Shown one piece after another: positions 61,242 to 64,000 of a DNA stretch of 64,000 bases. Origin of the DNA: Avena insularis (lineage: Eukaryota > Streptophyta > Magnoliopsida > Poales > Poaceae); contig CM042688.1 in the NCBI GenBank assembly GCA_023614405.1, positions 374,839,331 to 374,903,330 of the forward strand. Direction: 5' to 3'. Position 1 is the stretch's first letter. Each line of letters opens with the position of its first letter. Below the pieces are notes generated by a model. The model ran no database searches. It was given only the letters and a program-made list of their open reading frames with translations, and was not told the DNA's origin. A program made the translations under genes and the position numbers.

Positions 61242-64000
61242 TGTGGGCTCCCCGGATTAACCATCCGAGAAATCCCTGTGATGTAGATATCCACGTTCCC
61301 ATGATCAGTGAGCTGTGGAACATATCCGACAAGTATCATTACAACATCCGAAACATAAAGAATTTACAAGACTTACATAAATGCCATTATGGCTACATCA
61401 TCTTTATCAGCGGAACATCATCATGCGTGGAGCCCAATCATGCCTCAACCTACAGGCGACTGACTGGGAAGATGGCCTAGCTCGCTGGATGTCACCTTAA
61501 TCTTCCGATGTCGAACCTCGGAAAGTCTGGCCAAGGAAATAGACAGGGACAAAGCCATGAGTACTTTTGAATGTACTCACAAACCACCAAGATAAGAGAA
61601 ATACGGAAATGCAATTCTGGTTGTGGCGAGATAGCTCTATCTAGGTTTGCTTTCGAAAATCCTAGACTATCACTTGTAGTTATGGCATCTCCATATCTTT
61701 GTTGAAAAAGAGTTTTGAAACATGACTATATTTTATAAATCAAGATATTCCCATATCTTTATTGAAAACCTTTTTGAAAATCGTTTTCGAGTAAAACCCC
61801 TTTTTAAACCTCTTTGACCACCCCGGGTCAAAGCAAAACTTTAAACTCAGGTTCCCTCGGAACCTCCATACTTTCATCAATTTTTCCAAACATGCACCAT
61901 TTGGGTACTCCTAGTCATCACCTTTCCAACCGTCCTTGAGCGTGGACATGGCTATTTGAATAGATTATACTCTGTAGAGTTTGCGCACTTTCCCCACAAG
62001 AATCAATACATCCACCCGGATAAAACCACGACCCACTACACAGTAGATGGGGGTCCGGATAATCAAACCTAACCTTTCGCTTGTCGACCCTAGCAAAGGC
62101 TGCTTTTCCTTTTGGATTTGTTCTCCCTAGCAACGAGTATGTGGCTCCCAGCCATAGTCCTACCTTCCGTACACGCGTATACCCAACCGTAGCTTGGAGT
62201 ATACCTTAACCTGGTGACTCCACTTCCGTACCACCTAAGTCATACCGTCCGCGGGAGACCCAATTGTTGCACCGGCACTCCTGCCAGAACAGGCTCACTC
62301 TTGTCGAAGCAAGCTATAGGCTCCAGATCCTTAGATCTGTTAGCGCCTGCCCGGAATTCAAGGGATCTCTCCCTGTAAGCATTGTACAAGTTGCCTCGGC
62401 TAATGCAAACAAACTACGAGCTAAGCCCCAGCACCTAGGGTAATGTGGTTGCACGGATAAAAATTGTTCCGGTAAAGGCATAGAACATCCCTTCACTTTC
62501 TCATTTCTCATCAACACCATTTCTGTAGTTAAAACATCCGCTTGGAACGATGCCTCTTCCCAAGGGTTTTACAAAACAGTTTTGAAACATTTTGTAGTAG
62601 GGTAAATCCCAAAACAGTTTATTTTCTCAAAGTCGGGGTTTTCAAAGAGGTAGGATGCTGGTCATCGTACTCTCGGTCTAATGGGATAAAATGGTAGGTA
62701 CATCAGGGTGGTGCCACGAGGGACACCAAGTCATAACTTGGAGGGGCCAAGTCATTAGTGCAATATTTGTAAAACAAAACATGCATATAATAATGCAGTT
62801 TGTAAAGGAGATACAAAACAGATAATAAAGAAGAGTAGGACAAGTATCGGAATTCGGGGATGGTGGCTTGCCTGTGAGCAGCAATAAGTCCCTGGACTTC
62901 TTTAGATAACCAAGAATACCCAATAAATAATAATAAGAAGTCCCTTCCTTCTGGTCGTCAAACACTCACACTATCGCCGTCATCGAGTATACATGCAATC
63001 AGACAATACCACAATCAATACAAGGCATACATGCATCAAACCATACAGCAAACAAACATGAGGAATCCTGCTTAACTTAGTAGGTTTTGGAGAAGTTGGG
63101 TTCTAGTAGTGGAATTACAAGATTCCCATATAGGTGTCTTTCCCTTTGGAAGATAGTTGTCAAGGCTAAATACCATGAACATGGAGTGGGGTTCTGAGGT
63201 CTATAGGATACCAATGTGTATAAATGATATCCTCATACAAGTCTTGACAAAACGAAACCAACACAAGTGGTTTCACTAGATTATCATTTACCTAGATTTA
63301 GTTAAGCTTTTTATAGTGGAATAAACTCTGGTTTGAGGAAATAATTCACCAGAATATGTCTGGAGGGGCAAAATTTATTTCCTTGGGTGGTTAGGTAGTG
63401 TTTGATGTACTGAACAACATACAGTTGGAATCAAGTCTAAACAATTGCCAGAATGCCCTCAGGAAATTCCCAAAGGCAGTTCTGTGGTGTTTTTATTCTT
63501 TCCACCAAATTAATTATACAGAATCTCTTGAGTTGATTCCAAAGGAATGTGGTAGGCATTTAGAATAACTTTCTGTAGGAATTGGATTCACTCTTTTTGG
63601 AGTTGTCAAACTCTTGGAGTGATTTATTTAGTGAAACTACCACTTATAGAAGTATTTAATTCAGTGTAATTTAACCAGAGCTCAATAAAATCCGAGTTGC
63701 TGGGATTTGATAGAAGCTGATATTAGGGTGTACTGGGAGGTCGAATCTAGTCAATAACACATTTGGTTTGACCTAGAGAATTTTCTAAAGGCAAAACGTC
63801 TCTGTTTTTGTTTTTTTACTTCAGCAACTCCAAAACTCCACTTGGCATGGGGCTGGGGTGACATGCAGGGTACTACTGATACCTTTCAGCGCAAAGTGGT
63901 TTTGTTCAAAAAGGAGTTGTAGAACGACCAGTAGGATTTTAGAAGGGTTTTAGATACCTTCTAGACATTGATTTAATAAGAAGAAACTATACCTAATCTG
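61242..64000. mobile_element. Non-coding repeat-like DNA, probable LTR-type insertion
   Basis: 2.76 kb unrelated to the satellite. It starts TGTGGGCTCCCCGG directly inside a monomer, as expected for an LTR terminus. It contains no convincing reading frame: the short open frames at 61232-61480, 61918-62133, 62314-62520 and 62678-62965 show no motif. The sequence is AT-rich with several T- and A-runs, and its general look resembles long LTR or untranslated regions of grass Gypsy elements. The other end lies beyond the window, so neither the family, the orientation nor a target duplication can be given. Confidence 0.5.

Noticed and set aside
61918..62965. Minus-strand ORFs of 68-95 codons in the right flank
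   Set aside because: No start context, no domain, low-complexity or random composition; the surroundings look like LTR or untranslated repeat DNA.

Overview
This window is nuclear DNA of a plant, most probably a large-genome grass. The evidence is Ty3/Gypsy retrotransposons of the grass Tat type, with a second (archaeal-type) RNase H and antisense extra ORFs, nested inside one another and inside a very large satellite array. I see no host single-copy gene, no rRNA, tRNA or CRISPR, and nothing bacterial. The short ORFs that fill most of the window are a by-product of the satellite monomer length.

Layout. (1) 1-925: right-hand part of an LTR in + orientation that runs off the left edge. It is inserted into the integrase of an older element. 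(2) 926-3880: decayed minus-strand Gypsy pol. In coding order it holds the protease end, reverse transcriptase, RNase H, archaeal-type RNase H and the integrase N-terminus. It carries many stops and frameshifts, and the RT active site reads YMDN. (3) 3881-44227 and 53924-61241: one satellite array of about 47.7 kb in two pieces. All units point the same way. There are two monomer lengths, 39 bp and 46 bp, which differ by a 7-bp block around the palindrome TGGATCCA. On top of this lie many nested duplications, with offsets of about 0.64, 0.93, 1.5-1.9, 1.8, 2.2, 2.5, 2.7, 5.4, 6.9, 7.3 and 8.2-8.4 kb. (4) 44228-53923: a complete 9.7-kb LTR retrotransposon on the minus strand that splits the array. 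It has two 484-bp LTRs, a perfect 5-bp target duplication (CCACC), a primer binding site, a polypurine tract and a gag-pro frame with four in-frame stops. The RT-RNase H-integrase block is missing. (5) 61242-64000: non-coding repeat-like DNA that starts with TG inside a satellite monomer and runs off the right edge. It is probably another LTR-type insertion.

The most interesting object is on the antisense strand of the 9.7-kb element. At 46075-48915 there is a gene whose product resembles the grass 'putative gypsy type transposon' (Transposase_28-like) extra-ORF family. It can be assembled from six exons with five GT-AG introns of 78-93 bp that all join in frame. A second, 5'-truncated gene of the same kind, with its own intron, lies just downstream at 49112-49914. 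Both now carry stops. Introns on this strand are invisible to splicing of the element's own minus-strand genomic RNA, so they can survive retrotransposition. The element probably moved with proteins supplied by an autonomous relative.

History inferred from nesting: the satellite existed before the 9.7-kb element inserted, because removing the element and one CCACC restores a monomer. The two LTRs differ at roughly 25-30 positions plus small indels, so the insertion is not recent. Some duplications inside the array are almost identical and look younger than that insertion.
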